NCBI GenBank assembly: GCA_026770025.1
Contig: JAMXDE010000015.1
Span: 992,001 to 1,056,000 of the forward strand
Direction of reading: 5' to 3'
DNA: 64,000 nt
Source of the DNA: Craspedostauros australis
Taxonomy: Eukaryota > Bacillariophyta > Bacillariophyceae > Mastogloiales > Achnanthaceae
Part shown: one piece after another, positions 23,190 through 33,513 of the stretch
Position numbering within the stretch: position 1 is the first letter of the stretch
Layout of the letters: every line of letters begins with the position of its first letter
The notes under the pieces: model-generated
Told to the model about the DNA's origin: nothing
Databases searched by the model: none
Seen by the model: only the letters and a program-made list of their open reading frames with translations
Made by a program: the position numbers and the translations under genes

Positions 23190-24666
23190 ATGAACGTTTT
23201 CAAAGCACTCGCCGACTTGAGTCGCCTGGTCGGGACCGTCATCTTCTTCCTGATGGCATGGAAGGGCAATACATCAGGTGAGAGCTGAGCTCTGCAATGC
23301 AACGCAATACCCGACGGACTACGTTGTACCTCTTGCGTACAATGGAATGTGGAGGAACACCGCACCACACCAGACATCCCTGCTCCGCGCCTTGACAGAA
23401 TCTTTGTGGTAGCGAAGCAGATGAGGATTTAACATGGCTCTGCACTCAATGATCTCACATCTCACTTCTCTTGACGCGCACGTACGCACGAACGTACTCC
23501 TCGAATATTCCCTCTTGCACACGAGCAGCCATGTCAAGGAAGAGCCAGGAGCTGTACGTGCTGGTGGCAGTCACCCGGTACTTGGATCTCTTCTCCAGCT
23601 TTTATTCGGTGTACATTTCATTCATGAAGATCGTGTACATCTCGTTGGGCGTTGCGACTGTGGCATGCCTGTACTGCAAAGAGCCAGGATGCTCGGCGTA
23701 CAATGCCGCCCAAGATTCGGTCCAGCATTGGTTGCACATCGCCCTGCCATGTTTCTTTCTGGCTTGGGCGTACAAATCGCAAGATCCACGAGGATTCTAT
23801 CTCCAATCAGACGTCACGGAATTGATGTGGACGTTCTCCGTCGTGTTGGAATCCGTCGCCATGCTGCCGCAGTTGCTCATGGTGAGACGAAGTTTCCAAA
23901 ATGGACGAAAATATCATTGTGTAGTCAGGGATGCCATCTGCGTGCCGCTCTTCCTGTTCGGCATCTACCGATTCCTCTACTTGTTGAATTGGGGCTACCG
24001 AGCCATGACGGAGCCATCCTTTGCATTCATGCTTTCCCACACGAGGTTGGTCCTCACGGTGTCGGCCTTCGTTCAGGTCCTCATATACTCGGAGTTCTTT
24101 TACATGTAAGTTGTGCCATCCGATTGGTTGTCCGGGGTCAAGCGAAGTGCTGTCGTGGGGTGGCGTGGCGTGGCGTGGCGCGGCGTGTGGGCTTGTATGG
24201 GCTTGTATGGTGCCATACGTACCCTCTCGTACGTGTGTAGTGCTTGATTTCGTCTGGCTTCAATTTGCACGAAGATGATTTTGAACGCAACCAACACAAA
24301 CTCAATCATCCTCGTTCTCACTCTGTCACCTCTATCGCTTGTGCCTGTGGGTTCCTCGTTCTCATCGACCAACAACACCATCGTTCACCATCACAACCAT
24401 TGTATTTGTGTGTGTACTCGTACCATGCAACTACTCCATGCCATCTTTTGCACACCAGAGTGTTGCGCCCGTACTTGTGCCCGGCGCGGGCCGAATTGGC
24501 GAAGGCAGATCAAACTGGTGCTGAGGAGATTGGCGCAGGCGTGGATCCAGAGGTCGGTGGCGCGACAGTCAACGGAACGCAGGATGTGGTCAAAACAATT
24601 GCGCAGCAGCAGCAACAACCAGCGACGTCGATGGAACCAACCGGCAACGAAGCTCCAAGATTGTAG
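23190..24666 (+). CDS. ERD2/KDEL-receptor-like protein, copy 2, with shortened tail
   Basis: Exons 23190-23277, 23529-24105 and 24459-24666 (same phases and sites as copy 1; exon 2 is exactly 577 bp in both) give 290 aa. The membrane core is closely similar to copy 1, but the N-terminus reads MNVFKALADLS: Arg5, which contacts the ligand C-terminus in known receptors, is Lys, and position 12 is again Arg. The tail begins like copy 1 (IVLRPYLCPA versus IVSRPHLCPA) but stops at EAPRL after 69 codons. Sequence homologous to the rest of the copy-1 tail continues downstream in shifted frames (for example ATTDVEAGQEK in one frame, HTTAGDVVQPLIRS in another), so the tail was lost by decay after duplication. 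The core is probably functional; ligand preference may have diverged. Confidence 0.8.
24137..24210. repeat. Short tandem repeats in intron 2 of receptor copy 2
   Basis: GGCGT units repeated several times, followed by two copies of GGGCTTGTAT. They lie inside the intron 24106-24458 and are absent from the matching intron of copy 1. Confidence 0.7.
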
Positions 24667-27191
24667 CTCGTCAGGCAGCGGGTACTTGGTGAACGCAATG
24701 GCCCATGGAGCCACGACTGATGTGGAAGCAGGTCAGGAGAAGTTCGACAGGGGTGTACGTATCGGTGAACGCTGGTACGGGCGACGGATAACACCAGGAC
24801 TGGAAAGGACAATCCACGACGACGCAACGCCACCAACATCAGCGACAGCACGCCCAAGAACAACAGCAGGTCGCAGCACCAGTGATGGACACGAACGAAG
24901 CAACTTCGCCACACACGACTGCCGGTGATGTGGTTCAGCCTTTGATACGATCCATTTCGCCTGCGCCCCAAGACGCACACGACGCGGAACGTGACGACAA
25001 TGACATGCGGACGGAGGGAATCGGGTTCGAGCAAATTCCTCTTCATGCTCCGAGTGTGACAGTCGTCCCCAGGTCGAGTTGTGAAAATCCGCGAGCGCCT
25101 GTTCTCAGGTCGTCAAATACGAGTACCCATACGCTACGTACATACGCGAGCTAATACATATTATGCACGAACAATTGCTCTACCCTCCAGATTATTCTCT
25201 GCTCCTCTATCCTCGTTTGCGAGGTCTGCGCAGAGATTCAAGTTGTGATCAAGTTGGTCATTGGACCACAACAGATTCGATCGATGGAGTCAACGATTCA
25301 CACACAAAACACGACTGATTGTCGTAAATGCCAAAATGTGTTGCCTGTCTCCACATGACGCGGTGCACGAAGTCACGAATCAATGTCACGTGCGAACATG
25401 TGGTGAGCAATGGAGAACCTTGGACAACATCACAAGTACCCGCAGCGACAACGGCAAAACCAACGAGGAATGTGCAAGGAACAGAACGCAGCGAAACTGC
25501 GTGAAGACGAAGGAAGTGGAAGACTGGAGACAAGTTGCGTGATGTGCAACAATTATCGCCGTGGACAGTGTGGAAGTAATTGTAAGCATTCGCGTGGATG
25601 ATGTGACCATCATGTCCATCATGCGGTACAGTGGTGAAGCGGCTGTGTTCTTCATCGGCCGGGATGTTGGTTGGCGAGGTCGATCTGTTAAGCGGTTGCT
25701 GTATCATCGTTTGCGGCTGGAATGTTGGTTTGCAATAGATGTTGGGATGGATGACTGCTGTAGGATTGTGGTGCCTTGTCTTGTGATGAATGTTGTTGCA
25801 TTGTTGTGTTGTCTGTCATGTTTTGGTGTCGTGCATTGCGCATCTTGGGCTTTTGTGCGTTCCGATGTGTGTTCATCCGGTCATTGCGGAGAACAACCAA
25901 GACCGATTGGGGCTGTGTCACGCCTGTGATGTGCACGACACATGAAGATACAGTTTGCATAAGTATTGCATAAAATGTCCGATCCTTTCACGGTTTGTCA
26001 CTGGGAGCGTTTAGGGGAACGTGGGTCGTTGTGGAAGATATTGCGATCCCAGCGGACCGGTACCCAGCCAACATCCGCAACAACACCCGCAACAACGCTC
26101 GCACACCGGATTCCACATCACAAACCAGAACGAACCCTCCACGCAAAACCAGAACAACACATCAAAACCACCGAAAAAGGGAAGCCAGACACAACGGGGA
26201 ACAACGACGGAGGTGGTTGCGAAAGTGGCAGCCAAACGCCAAAGCGAAAACCGCGGGAAATTCTGACCCACGCGACGCGCGCACATGGTCAAGCGAAGGA
26301 ATGATGGAAGGTCATCGTTGTCCAGAGATGGATGGATAGATAGAGACCAAGAGAGAGAGAGAAGACCAACAGAGACAACATCAAAGACAGTGCAAGAGGC
26401 TATTGGGGGTGTCATTGATGGGAATGATTTAATCAGCATTCGAGGCATTGATTGCTCGCACACATGTATGCATTGCATGTTGCTTGGGACATCAGCATCA
26501 TTCCATTCGCTGGTTCGACTTACATCTATTGTCGCATCTATTGTCCCATCCATTGGTGCTGACACCGAACGCCAGACAACCGATCGATCGCAGCCCAAGG
26601 AGACCAAGCCAAGTGCACTCGAGACCAAGCCGAGACAGGTCTGACCACCGAGGTACAAGAGCGAAAACGGGGAAAGATCCAAGTAGTCTGCGGAAGAACC
26701 GAAAGCATCCAAAAGCGGAGCAACCGGCGAAAAGCGAGAGGGAAGTGAGAGGAAGAAGAAGTGACAGCTGCGAAAGGTGAAAGGCGAAAGGGACGCAGCA
26801 TACTGAGCCACAACCGACGAGCAGTCAGCTTCCGCCCTCGCAACCGCCAGTCATCATCAACTTTGGCGTCATCAGTTGATCTATCGACCAGAACAGAAGC
26901 CAAGAAGGCATCGGCTCCGAGCAAGCAAAGCGCTCAAACTGAGCAAGGAAGTTCCCCGAGAACCGTGTCGTACCACCTCACATCCCTCCCTTGACGTACT
27001 CCATACCAACGAGCCACAATACATATTGCTCGCAGCAAAAGAGCGCATCGCCGCGCGCCTACGTACTAATGCTCCAGAGGCGTATGGCACCGAAGGCACA
27101 TCTCACTGCATTGAATTGAACTGAATAAATCACCAGACGCCCAGACACGGCAGGCCAGACATTTGTTCATCCCATTCGTCTCATCGCCGCG
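24667..27191. other. Decayed receptor tail followed by 2.2 kb of non-coding sequence
   Basis: 24667-25010 is residual tail sequence of receptor copy 2. From there to 27191 I see no supportable gene. One minus-strand open frame of 266 codons (26011-26811) is Ser/Phe/Cys-rich without a recognisable domain and is best taken as chance. The end is the promoter and leader of the glutamine-rich gene. Confidence 0.5.
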
Positions 27192-29423
27192 ATGAAAATC
27201 AGTAGCAGCCAAGGTAACGAGTTTGCCGATGCCAAGGCAGACGCTTTTGCGGACACAAACGCCAATACGGCCGCCAACCCACCTAGCTCTCTCTTCGGCG
27301 GTCAGCACGCGCGATGCCAACAGCCCGGAGTACAGCAGAACTTGAAGCACCTGCCCGGTTCACTTTGCTCACAAAGCATGAACGATCCATTCCATCAACT
27401 CGACAACGGTGCTTCGGGAGATGATACCAATCACGTCGACCTCGATCCATCCCAACGTCCAAACACACTTCAACATCCGTCCGCCAACACAGCAACAGCA
27501 ACAGCAGCATTCGGCAGCTCCTCATCCAACCAGTCCCCGACCTCCCCCGCCCGCGTTGTGAGCACAAGCAACGATAGGGCCGGCGACAGAAGCTCTACCA
27601 CGAGCGTCCAAGGCAACACCAACGACTTCTTCCAGCAGAGCTGGTCCACATTTCCCTACCGAATACACCAGCCTGCCTACCCATCCATGAAGCGTCGCGC
27701 GAAACAACCTAAACAAAAGCAGAATGCGCTTGGGTTTGATCCGGAAACCCTCTTCTCCCAGATCGCCGATCTTAACTCTTCTTCTCGAGATGAGCCACAG
27801 CCGCTGCCCCAATCTGACGAGAATCAGCAGCAGCAACAACAACAACAACAACAACAACAACCGCCAGAACAGGAGGATGATACAATCGCCTCCAGAGATG
27901 GACTGGAGGCGCGCAAACCAAGAGCGGCTGCATGGGACGACGCGTCTCAGTCGCAATCGCCGTCTCAGTCGCAGTCACTGGACCCGGAGCATCCGTTGGA
28001 CACGTCGCAAAATTCTGCAACCAACACAAAAGCCAGCAGCCACAGCGGCGCCCATCGGCATGCTGAAAGCGCACCTCCTGCATCCATCCAGGTCGGTATT
28101 GGTAGCCTTGGCGTGCCACCAAGTCCATCTTTCGCTTCTTACCATCGTTTCCGCCATCCACATCTTCCATTCCAACAACAGTACCCTCAGCAACCGCCTT
28201 TCATGCCTCCATATGCGGCTGCAAATCAACCATCTCATGCCCAATCCCCAGCAGCAGCAGCAGCAGCAAGCCCACCATCGCAACAGCACGTCTCCCAATC
28301 GTCTCCAAACAAGCGCAAGCATCCAAGCCATCCACATTGGACACAATACAGCCAAGGTCCCCAGAGCAACCCAAGGTACCCTGCCAACGTCCATGGGCAG
28401 CACCACTTGCAGCAACAACCATACCGGTATCCACAACAAATGCCTGTAAACATGTACCCCACCATGTCGCAACAACAACAGCAACAGCAACACCGAGCGA
28501 ATGCCGTTGGATTCCCCTTTTCCACACAGCAGCAGCAGCAGCAGCATCAGCAACTCCACCACCGCCGTATCCAAAGGCCGTCTCACTCAGGCAGCTTCAT
28601 GACTCAAGCCGTCGCAGGGATGCCTGGAGCACACAACGCTACCACAAATGCCGCTATTGGTATGTCCGCAGCTACTCGCGCTGGCGCGAGTCCTGGCGTA
28701 TCTGCCAACCCCCACGATCCATTCCACAATCTCCATGCCGTCCAACAGGCATCCACGTACACAGCTTCCCTCCTGCTCTCTTCGTCCAATCAATTAGGCT
28801 CCAACCGTCCAGGCCAAATGATGCCCAGCAGCAACGCACACGCCCACTCTTCATTCGCGCGAATGCCCTGCCAGATCAGTAGCATGAACGTCAAGACGAA
28901 CACCAGCAACAGCAACGCAGACTGCGCAGCCGTCGGCGTCTCAGCGACTGCGGCAAAGCTCCCATACGCACCTCAGGATGACCTACAGCCACACGGTCAA
29001 CTCCTATCCGGCCGACTGAATCGACCAGGGCACGAGGAGCCACTGCAGCTGCGACCAGCACTGCGACCTCCTCCGTGCTCCGCTCAGAACGACACCGATG
29101 GCAGCAGCGCCGAACTGAACACGGAGCAGAAGAAGGCGAGGCTGCAGAACCTGTTACAAAACGGCGGGTACGTCGAAACCAAACCCAAGAAGTACATCCA
29201 GCTGATAGGCGCCAAGACCGTGGAGATGGCCATGAAGATACCGGGTAAAACGAAGGTCGTATCGTGTCAGCATTGTCGCAAGTACTACCACGTCCAACGC
29301 ACCTCCAGCTCCCTCTACTGCCGGGCATGCCAGCAGCTCACGCCGTTGGAACCCCACCTGATCGCATTGTACCGCGAGACGGAGATGAAAAACAACAACA
29401 AGAAGCGGAAGAGCAAAAAATAG
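27192..29423 (+). CDS. Glutamine/Ser/His-rich protein with C-terminal C2-C2 zinc-binding motif
   Basis: Single exon of 743 aa from an ATG. The first 600 residues are low complexity: Ser, Gln, Asn, Pro and His rich with a poly-Gln tract near 212-223 and more Gln runs later. The C-terminal 100 residues are ordered: an ARLQNLLQNGGYVETKPKKY-type segment, then IQLIGAKTVEMAMKIP, then CQHC-x14-CRAC with zinc-ligand-like cysteines at 692, 695, 710 and 713, and a Lys-rich end (KKRKSKK) resembling a nuclear signal. The Cys spacing resembles small treble-clef or GATA-like fingers but is not a standard GATA finger. A nuclear regulator or RNA-associated protein is plausible; I do not recognise the family. 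Confidence 0.7.
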   Translation: MKISSSQGNEFADAKADAFADTNANTAANPPSSLFGGQHARCQQPGVQQNLKHLPGSLCSQSMNDPFHQLDNGASGDDTNHVDLDPSQRPNTLQHPSANTATATAAFGSSSSNQSPTSPARVVSTSNDRAGDRSSTTSVQGNTNDFFQQSWSTFPYRIHQPAYPSMKRRAKQPKQKQNALGFDPETLFSQIADLNSSSRDEPQPLPQSDENQQQQQQQQQQQQPPEQEDDTIASRDGLEARKPRAAAWDDASQSQSPSQSQSLDPEHPLDTSQNSATNTKASSHSGAHRHAESAPPASIQVGIGSLGVPPSPSFASYHRFRHPHLPFQQQYPQQPPFMPPYAAANQPSHAQSPAAAAAASPPSQQHVSQSSPNKRKHPSHPHWTQYSQGPQSNPRYPANVHGQHHLQQQPYRYPQQMPVNMYPTMSQQQQQQQHRANAVGFPFSTQQQQQQHQQLHHRRIQRPSHSGSFMTQAVAGMPGAHNATTNAAIGMSAATRAGASPGVSANPHDPFHNLHAVQQASTYTASLLLSSSNQLGSNRPGQMMPSSNAHAHSSFARMPCQISSMNVKTNTSNSNADCAAVGVSATAAKLPYAPQDDLQPHGQLLSGRLNRPGHEEPLQLRPALRPPPCSAQNDTDGSSAELNTEQKKARLQNLLQNGGYVETKPKKYIQLIGAKTVEMAMKIPGKTKVVSCQHCRKYYHVQRTSSSLYCRACQQLTPLEPHLIALYRETEMKNNNKKRKSKK
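27823..27860 (+). repeat. CAG/CAA repeat coding for poly-glutamine
   Basis: Mixed CAG and CAA codons give about 12 consecutive Gln residues. The mixture of codons suggests selection or age rather than recent pure-triplet slippage. Confidence 0.9.
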
Positions 29424-29621
29424 AGCGGCGAAATTTGAGTGTCCAGAACAATGTAACACAACAACAGTATACTATTTTAGAGTAGTTATGATAATCTTTC
29501 ATGGAGTAGGCGGCTGGGGCTCTTCATCTAACAGTGTGCTCTGCCCTAACATCTTCTGCACGATCATCCATCTCACCGCCCTTCTTGTCCGCAGTATGTT
29601 GTGCTACGGAGCCATATGCCA

Positions 29622-30920
29622 TCAATCAAATACGGCCATTCCAAGCTCTCCCCACCAATCTTCCGGACGGAAGAATCGATACCCGCGATCCAGCTTCGAG
29701 ATCCTGCCAATCTCCGCATCGGTCAATCGGATGCTCGTGTCAGCATTCGCAACGCTCAAATTCTCGGCCTGTCGTTGCGCCGATGCGCTCTTCACAACGA
29801 CAGACGTGCCGCGTTGGATGGCCCATGCGAGGCAGACCACAGCGGCGGAGGCATTGTGCGATGCTGCGATGGATCGCAAGACTGGGTCATGCAGCACCAT
29901 GGGCTCTTCGCTCTCCTTGAATCCAGGTGTCCCCAATGGCGAATACGCTTGGAAATGGACGCCTCGTTTTTGGCAGTACCTCAGCAGCTTGGTTTGCTGC
30001 AGGTACGGATGCGCCTCGACCTGATTGACGGCGGGCGGGATGATGCACCGCGTCATGAGCTCATGCAGCAAGGAGACGCTGAAGTTGGAGACGCCAATTT
30101 GCTTCACCAAACCTCTGTGCACCAGCTGCTCCATGGCATGCCACGTCTCATGGATTGAGACGGTGGCGTCGATTTTGCGGCCGTCGTCGGAGTCGTCGAT
30201 ATCCTCGTTGGCATATCCGCGCTGTGTGAGATCGATGTCGACGTATTCAAATGCCGGTGGCCAATGGATGAGGAAAAGGTCCAGGTACTCGAGCCGCAAA
30301 TCATTCAGAGTCTTGCGCAGCGCCAGTTCCACATGCTCCTTGCGATGGAATGGACTTGCCAATTTGGAAACGACGTACAGATCCTCGCGGTCAATAGAAT
30401 TCTCACTGTCTTTTTTCGTGTTCGAGTTTGTGTTTGCATGTGCGGTGGTGGATATGGACGTAGACATCGACGTCGCGTGCGGTGATGATGCTGACGATGT
30501 CAGTATCTGCTGGAAGGCATCGCCAATCTTGTCTTCGTTGAAGTAGACAGGTGCGCAATCAATCCTGCGGTAGCCGACGGAAATGGCAGATTGAATTGCC
30601 CCAACCGCCTGATCTGGCGGCAAGCCGTAAGTCCCAAGACCAACTGGGTAGTGTTGCAGCATGCTGTCGCTGTTACAGTTGCTGGCGGTCGCGGCACCAC
30701 CTGCGATGTATTGGTTTGACTCCAAGGTGGTGCACGTCCCCTCCGCAGACCCGTCACTTGGTTCGTCGCCGTGATGGCTGCCAGATGCTGCAGCACACCA
30801 ACGCAAGGTCGAGCCGGGGATGTGACTTCTGGACGGCAATATGAGACACGTGCTCGCGACGAGTGCAGCTTTCGACCAGAGCCTCCTTCTGACCGGGATC
30901 AGCATCGATGGACGGAACAT
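29622..30920 (-). CDS. Aldo-keto reductase with N-terminal extension
   Basis: Single exon of 432 aa from an ATG. The core (about 88-432) is an NAD(P)H-dependent aldo-keto reductase barrel: VGLGTYGLP, YRRIDCAPVYFNE, EYLDLFLIHWPP, LVKQIGVSNFS, VNQVEAHPYLQQ and AYSPLG. The catalytic tetrad is present as D121, Y126, K186 and H219. It would reduce aldehydes, ketones or sugars to alcohols. Two departures from a plain 310-330-aa enzyme are visible: an 85-residue N-terminal extension with a basic plus hydrophobic start (MFRPSMLIPVRRRLWSKAAL), possibly organellar or secretory targeting, and a Ser/Thr/Asn-rich insert at about 141-172 before K186. The DWWGEL C-terminus is complete. Substrate unknown. 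Confidence 0.9.
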   Translation of the reverse strand: MFRPSMLIPVRRRLWSKAALVASTCLILPSRSHIPGSTLRWCAAASGSHHGDEPSDGSAEGTCTTLESNQYIAGGAATASNCNSDSMLQHYPVGLGTYGLPPDQAVGAIQSAISVGYRRIDCAPVYFNEDKIGDAFQQILTSSASSPHATSMSTSISTTAHANTNSNTKKDSENSIDREDLYVVSKLASPFHRKEHVELALRKTLNDLRLEYLDLFLIHWPPAFEYVDIDLTQRGYANEDIDDSDDGRKIDATVSIHETWHAMEQLVHRGLVKQIGVSNFSVSLLHELMTRCIIPPAVNQVEAHPYLQQTKLLRYCQKRGVHFQAYSPLGTPGFKESEEPMVLHDPVLRSIAASHNASAAVVCLAWAIQRGTSVVVKSASAQRQAENLSVANADTSIRLTDAEIGRISKLDRGYRFFRPEDWWGELGMAVFD

Positions 30921-31264
30921 GCAGTGTTGGTTCTACTCTTTGCGCGTGATGTGCGGTGATGGTATCTTGTGTGGGTTTGGGTGCGATGTTGTTTGTGTCA
31001 AGAGAGAGGAAGAGAGAGGAATGATGTGTCACAAAAGAATCAAAAGATACGTTTTTGGTTATTGAGGAGTTGCGGCAATTCAGAAAAAGAGGATAGTTTC
31101 GAGCAACGAGAACTGACACCCAACTTGTACCAAAACGCGCCTCTCACCTTGCTTGTAAATCGTACTCCGATTGCATCTCTAGCTCGTACGACTACACAAG
31201 CAGTCCACAGTCATCGCATTGCATCATATAGTAGGTCACACGCGCACGTGTACAACAGTACCGG
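30921..31264. other. Spacer between two minus-strand genes
   Basis: 344 bp upstream of the aldo-keto reductase and downstream of the fucosyltransferase-like gene. Nothing else seen. Confidence 0.6.
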
Positions 31265-32440
31265 CTATTCTATCTTTTCCAATACCGCGGAATTCATGTA
31301 GTTTTGCCATATCGGGCTGCATTGTTTCGGCTGCGTGTTGAGGCCATTGCGCCAGTGATGGACGAGGACATCGACGGAAGACAGCGGATTGCCCCAGTGG
31401 GTCTCGGACTTGGCCATGATCAGTATCTCCACCAAGAAGTTGCTCACCGAACTCGTGTTAAAGTGAATGGGGAAGGTATTGTCGAGCTCCGGGGCTTGGC
31501 GGTCGGTGAACAGGACGACCTTCAGATTGGAGGGATTGTCGATCATGGTGTAGTTCATGTTGCAGGCATCGACTCTGTCGGCAACCGTGCACGTGGGCGT
31601 TGTCAGGCAAGAACTTTGCTCCTTGGAGATGGGAGCTGCGCACGTCGCCCACTTGATGCACTTGTCATCCAGATTCCTCCTGTGCACCGAGATGAAATTG
31701 CGCCCATACTCCCAAGCATCGACGTATCTATCTGCTTCTTCCTGGAAGATCTTCTTGGGGAGCAGGGTTGCCAGGTACGGCGCGAAGTCGACATGCATGT
31801 AGAAAACGCCTCTGCCTCGGAATCTGCGGAAGCAAGACGTATGCGGATCATTGTAGAGGAATCCCTCTCTGTCATCGAAGTGCTCACGGAACCAATCGGT
31901 CCACCCCTTATCCAATGCGATGGATCGCACATTCCGATTTTCGGCACGCACCGCCAACAGTCTGGCCAGAGTGAGCACTCGGTTGCTGTGCTGACCAGAA
32001 AAGCTGGAGAGACAGTAGGACTTCCATGGTTGCCTGGCGGATTTGCGTTGCTGAAGGCGCATCTTTGACGATATCGGCCGGGGCCTTGGCTTCGACGTGT
32101 GATTTGACTGCGGCTGGATCGGCGGCGACGCTGCCTGCGTTTTCACGGCGGGATCCAACCGCACGGAGGCAGCGACGCTCGTGGAAGACCGTTGATCACT
32201 GTTTTCGACCACATGCCGAGCCTCATGCCGAGCCTCATGCCCAGCCTCGAGCTCTTCTATGATATGCGGCGCCAGAATCGACCCATTGTGACTATCTTGC
32301 GGTGACTTGCCGAAGAGACTCATGAGCCTCGCTTGGGAGATCAGTGAGAAGCAAACAAGCGCCGCGAATGCCAGCCATTGGGATAGTTGCTTGTGTTGGT
32401 GCTCGCGTCCATTCTGTCTATTGCTGGGATGCGTCTGCAT
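31265..32440 (-). CDS. Type II Golgi glycosyltransferase, fucosyltransferase-like
   Basis: Single exon of 391 aa from an ATG. A short cytosolic N-terminus, a hydrophobic anchor at about 21-38 and a Pro/Ser-rich stem with a small HEARHEARH duplication precede the catalytic region from residue 138. GQHSNRVLTLARLLAV (149-164) resembles the N-terminal GG-x2-NQ-type loop of GDP-fucose transferases. ISVHRRNLD (250-258) resembles the HxRRxD nucleotide-sugar motif of GT11/GT23/O-fucosyltransferase families, although the two Arg sit one position early. VVLFTDRQAPELDNTFPIHF follows, the usual late donor-binding segment. Cysteines at 261-290 may form disulfides. Likely a lumenal Golgi enzyme that fucosylates glycans; the exact family is inference. 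Confidence 0.6.
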   Translation of the reverse strand: MQTHPSNRQNGREHQHKQLSQWLAFAALVCFSLISQARLMSLFGKSPQDSHNGSILAPHIIEELEAGHEARHEARHVVENSDQRSSTSVAASVRLDPAVKTQAASPPIQPQSNHTSKPRPRPISSKMRLQQRKSARQPWKSYCLSSFSGQHSNRVLTLARLLAVRAENRNVRSIALDKGWTDWFREHFDDREGFLYNDPHTSCFRRFRGRGVFYMHVDFAPYLATLLPKKIFQEEADRYVDAWEYGRNFISVHRRNLDDKCIKWATCAAPISKEQSSCLTTPTCTVADRVDACNMNYTMIDNPSNLKVVLFTDRQAPELDNTFPIHFNTSSVSNFLVEILIMAKSETHWGNPLSSVDVLVHHWRNGLNTQPKQCSPIWQNYMNSAVLEKIE

Positions 32441-32925
32441 CCTTTTCGACGATTGTGTATGTGTGGTCGGTCAACGCGAGTTGTCTATTGTACTTCGTCC
32501 AAGTGATGGCGTTTGCGCTCGTGCGAGGTGTGGTATTGACTGTCGTTGGTGTTGTTTCTTTGTGTTGGTTTGGTGTTGCGTTTTGCGTTTTCTGTTGGGT
32601 TCTCAGCACGAGTGCGGAGATGTCATTTTTTATCGCCAAACGTCATTTCGTGACAACGAAGTGAAACAATTCTGAGACAGACAATTGCAGCGAAATATGC
32701 AATAGAAAATTATCAAAGAAGTACCTGTATCAATAAGTAGGTTAGCTTGCATGGTAAATTACAACAAGCAGAAACATGACATCGCAGAATAGTGTAGTTT
32801 ATCGGCGTCGACGTCTGTCAATACACACGACGTATCGTCATAACAGGATCTTGTGAGATGAGCGGCGACACTCATACGTCGCATCAAACGAACAACGCAC
32901 ACAAACCAGAGCGGACAAGATGCTG
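32441..32925. promoter_or_regulatory. Upstream region of the fucosyltransferase-like gene
   Basis: About 0.5 kb of non-coding sequence up to the left 27-bp direct repeat. No motif is called. Confidence 0.35.
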
Positions 32926-32952
32926 ACATGCTGGCGCTTCATGGATTGATCC
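32926..32952. repeat. 27-bp direct repeat, left copy
   Basis: The 27 bp from ACATGCTGGCGCTTC to TTGATCC are identical to 35420-35446, where they overlap the last codons and stop of the first P450 gene. The two copies bound a 2,467-bp segment (32953-35419) that holds a broken signalling gene. Confidence 0.9.
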
Positions 32953-33513
32953 AAATAGAGCTAAACTAGTACCCATCTTAGTGAGAGAGACTACAAATCA
33001 TCTGACTCATCAACAGTCCAATAGATTGAATACACACATCGCCGGCCCCCACATTTGGGGACAGATCCAGAACATTGAAGCAGATCTTTGGAACCTGTGT
33101 CAAGGAACCAGAAGGGTTCCGATAACCAAGCCACTGACACCCACCATCGCCAAAACGCTGACACATGGAAACAGTGCCCCAGCAACGCACATCATTGCCC
33201 CTTGTCTCTCCCAGAACTCAGCCAAGGGATCTTGACCCACGGTACTTGGGCTACATGACCCATACACACTGTCACTCAGGACACCACAAGAGATCCTCCC
33301 TGCAGGGAAGAACCATAGCACTAATCTCATAATCCGCACGTTTCTTCACCCATCATCAGTATTCTCAATCGACTACTTGTGATCCAGAAGACTCACATTC
33401 GGACCACTTGCCAATCAAGCCTCTGCCCACAGCTAACAACAGCCAACAAGACAACAGCCAATACGTTTGGGCTCTATTAGAAGAAGCATACAAACAATGA
33501 GATTGTGTCAATG

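Larger units (their letters stand above)
23022..25010 (+). repeat. Tandem duplication unit, copy 2
   Basis: Second copy of the unit at 20738-22620. Similarity continues beyond this copy's stop codon at 24666 to about 25010, for example GTGATGTGGTTCAGCCTTTG near 24926, which shows that its tail was once longer. Confidence 0.8.

Noticed and set aside
26011-26811. Minus-strand open frame of 266 codons
   Set aside because: Ser/Phe/Cys-rich without recognisable motif; lies in the probable promoter and leader of the glutamine-rich gene on the other strand.
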